Shown here in pieces: positions 63,132 to 64,000 of a stretch of 64,000 nucleotides of DNA. Under the pieces are notes generated by a model. It saw only the letters and a program-made list of their open reading frames with translations. It was not told where the DNA came from and did not search any database. Both the position numbers and the translations under genes were made by a program. The stretch lies in contig JADKHO010000002.1 in NCBI GenBank assembly GCA_016721765.1, positions 62,001-126,000 of the forward strand, given 5' to 3'. Each line of letters opens with the position of its first letter. Within the stretch, counting starts at the first letter, position 1. The stretch comes from Bacteroidota bacterium (GTDB taxonomy: Bacteria > Bacteroidota > Bacteroidia > UBA4408).

Positions 63132-64000
63132 TTGCTTTTATAAATACGCATCATTTGTTTATCACTGCTTAATCCAACCTTGTTTGCGATTTCGATTCGT
63201 GATAAATCAGGGTTCTTCATGAGTTCACTAATTTTTTCCTTTCGGATGAGATTGATAAAGTGGTTGACAGTTATCTCGGTTTCCTTTTTAAATACTCGGG
63301 TAAAATTTCGTTCACTCATTCCTGCAACATCCGCTAATTCACCAATCGAAAACTTTTTCTTTATATTTTTTAGAATAAAATCCTGGGCTTTGTGTATACC
63401 TGCATGAATGTGGTTTCGAAATTTGAGTAATTCACTTTCTTGAGATGCAGCGCCATTTCTGCGCTTGTATACCACCAGTTCACGCGCCACCAAATGGGCA
63501 AAATAGCTACCTTTTAGCTGTTCAATAATGTGCAAGGTTAAATCAATTCCGGAGGCAATTCCGGCACTGGTATAGATGCCATTTTGATGCGTGAATAAAA
63601 TATTTTCCTGCACTTTAGCTTCTGGATACAGCTGCTGCAGCTCTTTTGTTTTTTTGAAATGTGTAGTACAATTAATTCCATCTAATAAGCCACATTCAGC
63701 CAAAACAAAAGCACCCGCACAAATACTGCAAAGCGTTACTCCATTTGCATGTTGCATAACTATCCAATTTAATAAATCCTTTTGCTTCTTAAATGGGAGC
63801 GAGGTTAAATAGGTGAAATTTGAACCAGGAATAAACAAATAGTCTCCCTTTTTTAATTTACAGCTTTTATAACTTTTTACCTTGCCAAGCGGTAATCCTG
63901 CAGTGGAGACAATATTGTTTTCTAAGGAACAATATTCAATTTCGAAATCAGCACCATAGTCCATTGCTTCATGAATGGCTTGATCAGGGCCTGCTAAATC
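63128..64000 (-). CDS. GlxA-type transcription regulator (DJ-1/PfpI domain plus AraC HTH), start outside window
   Basis: The frame is open to the right edge. The residues before the internal ATG (DLAGPDQAIHEAMDYGADF) are the normal N-terminal part of GlxA-type proteins, so the true start lies beyond 64000. The DJ-1/PfpI-like domain includes the nucleophile-elbow region ANGVTLCSICAGAFVLAECG with a cysteine. The AraC HTH at the C-terminus (FSIGELADVAGMSERNFTRV and KIGLSSDKQ-like) binds DNA. It is translationally coupled to the M1-like gene. Its regulon is unknown. Confidence 0.9.
   Translation of the reverse strand, partial: DLAGPDQAIHEAMDYGADFEIEYCSLENNIVSTAGLPLGKVKSYKSCKLKKGDYLFIPGSNFTYLTSLPFKKQKDLLNWIVMQHANGVTLCSICAGAFVLAECGLLDGINCTTHFKKTKELQQLYPEAKVQENILFTHQNGIYTSAGIASGIDLTLHIIEQLKGSYFAHLVARELVVYKRRNGAASQESELLKFRNHIHAGIHKAQDFILKNIKKKFSIGELADVAGMSERNFTRVFKKETEITVNHFINLIRKEKISELMKNPDLSRIEIANKVGLSSDKQMMRIYKSK

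Overview
The window comes from an AT-rich member of the Bacteroidota, probably class Bacteroidia. The main evidence is the number of secreted proteins that end in a type IX secretion (T9SS) C-terminal sorting domain, seen in genes starting near 3.7, 17.5, 20.3, 30.9, 39.3, 46.3 and 55.1 kb. Other support comes from TAnnTTTG-type promoter elements, a TonB-C protein, an ECF sigma factor paired with an anti-sigma/beta-barrel protein, and general gene content. No tRNA, rRNA, integrase, transposase or CRISPR array was recognised.

Layout. 1-5.3 kb: two overlapping genes for large secreted surface proteins. The first runs off the left edge and carries a tandem 222-bp coding repeat. 5.3-6.6 kb: AT-rich non-coding DNA with a 41-bp duplication and an array of about 11-bp repeats. 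6.6-16.9 kb: a dense defence island. It holds a complete type III CBASS operon (CD-NTase, HORMA, TRIP13-like AAA+ ATPase, two-helix membrane NUDIX effector). It also holds a divergent two-gene unit (membrane protein with a C-terminal SH3-like domain, plus a HEPN-like protein) and, facing that, a three-gene unit (membrane-anchored JAB/MPN peptidase, PIN-like nuclease, 1000-residue helical protein). The last two units match no system I can name and are the best candidates for something undescribed. 17-22 kb: three T9SS-type surface or secreted genes, preceded or followed by three copies of a conserved leader repeat. 22-30 kb: a minus-strand stress and ion-homeostasis block (ClC channel, CPA1 antiporter, UspA, GNAT-nitrilase fusion, Crp/Fnr regulator, DUF389). 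Several strong palindromes lie at its promoters. 30.9-35.1 kb: a giant HYR/Ig-type adhesin. 35-64 kb: housekeeping and accessory genes. These include a two-component system, a COQ4-like protein, an M3 peptidase, an ArsR/SRPBCC/DoxX operon, a decayed T9SS gene, an aldehyde dehydrogenase with DUF779 and an AraC regulator, NDH-2, an ECF sigma/anti-sigma pair, several small GNAT/VOC/DinB proteins, an M1-aminopeptidase homologue that has lost its active site, and a DJ-1/AraC regulator cut by the right edge.

How the parts work together. In CBASS the nucleotidyltransferase is licensed by the HORMA protein, TRIP13 resets it, and the membrane NUDIX protein is the probable effector. The two neighbouring units contain domains typical of conflict systems (HEPN, PIN, JAB, large helical sensors) and probably give further layers of phage defence, but this is inferred from domain content and location only. 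All identifications come from reading the sequence; no database search was run.
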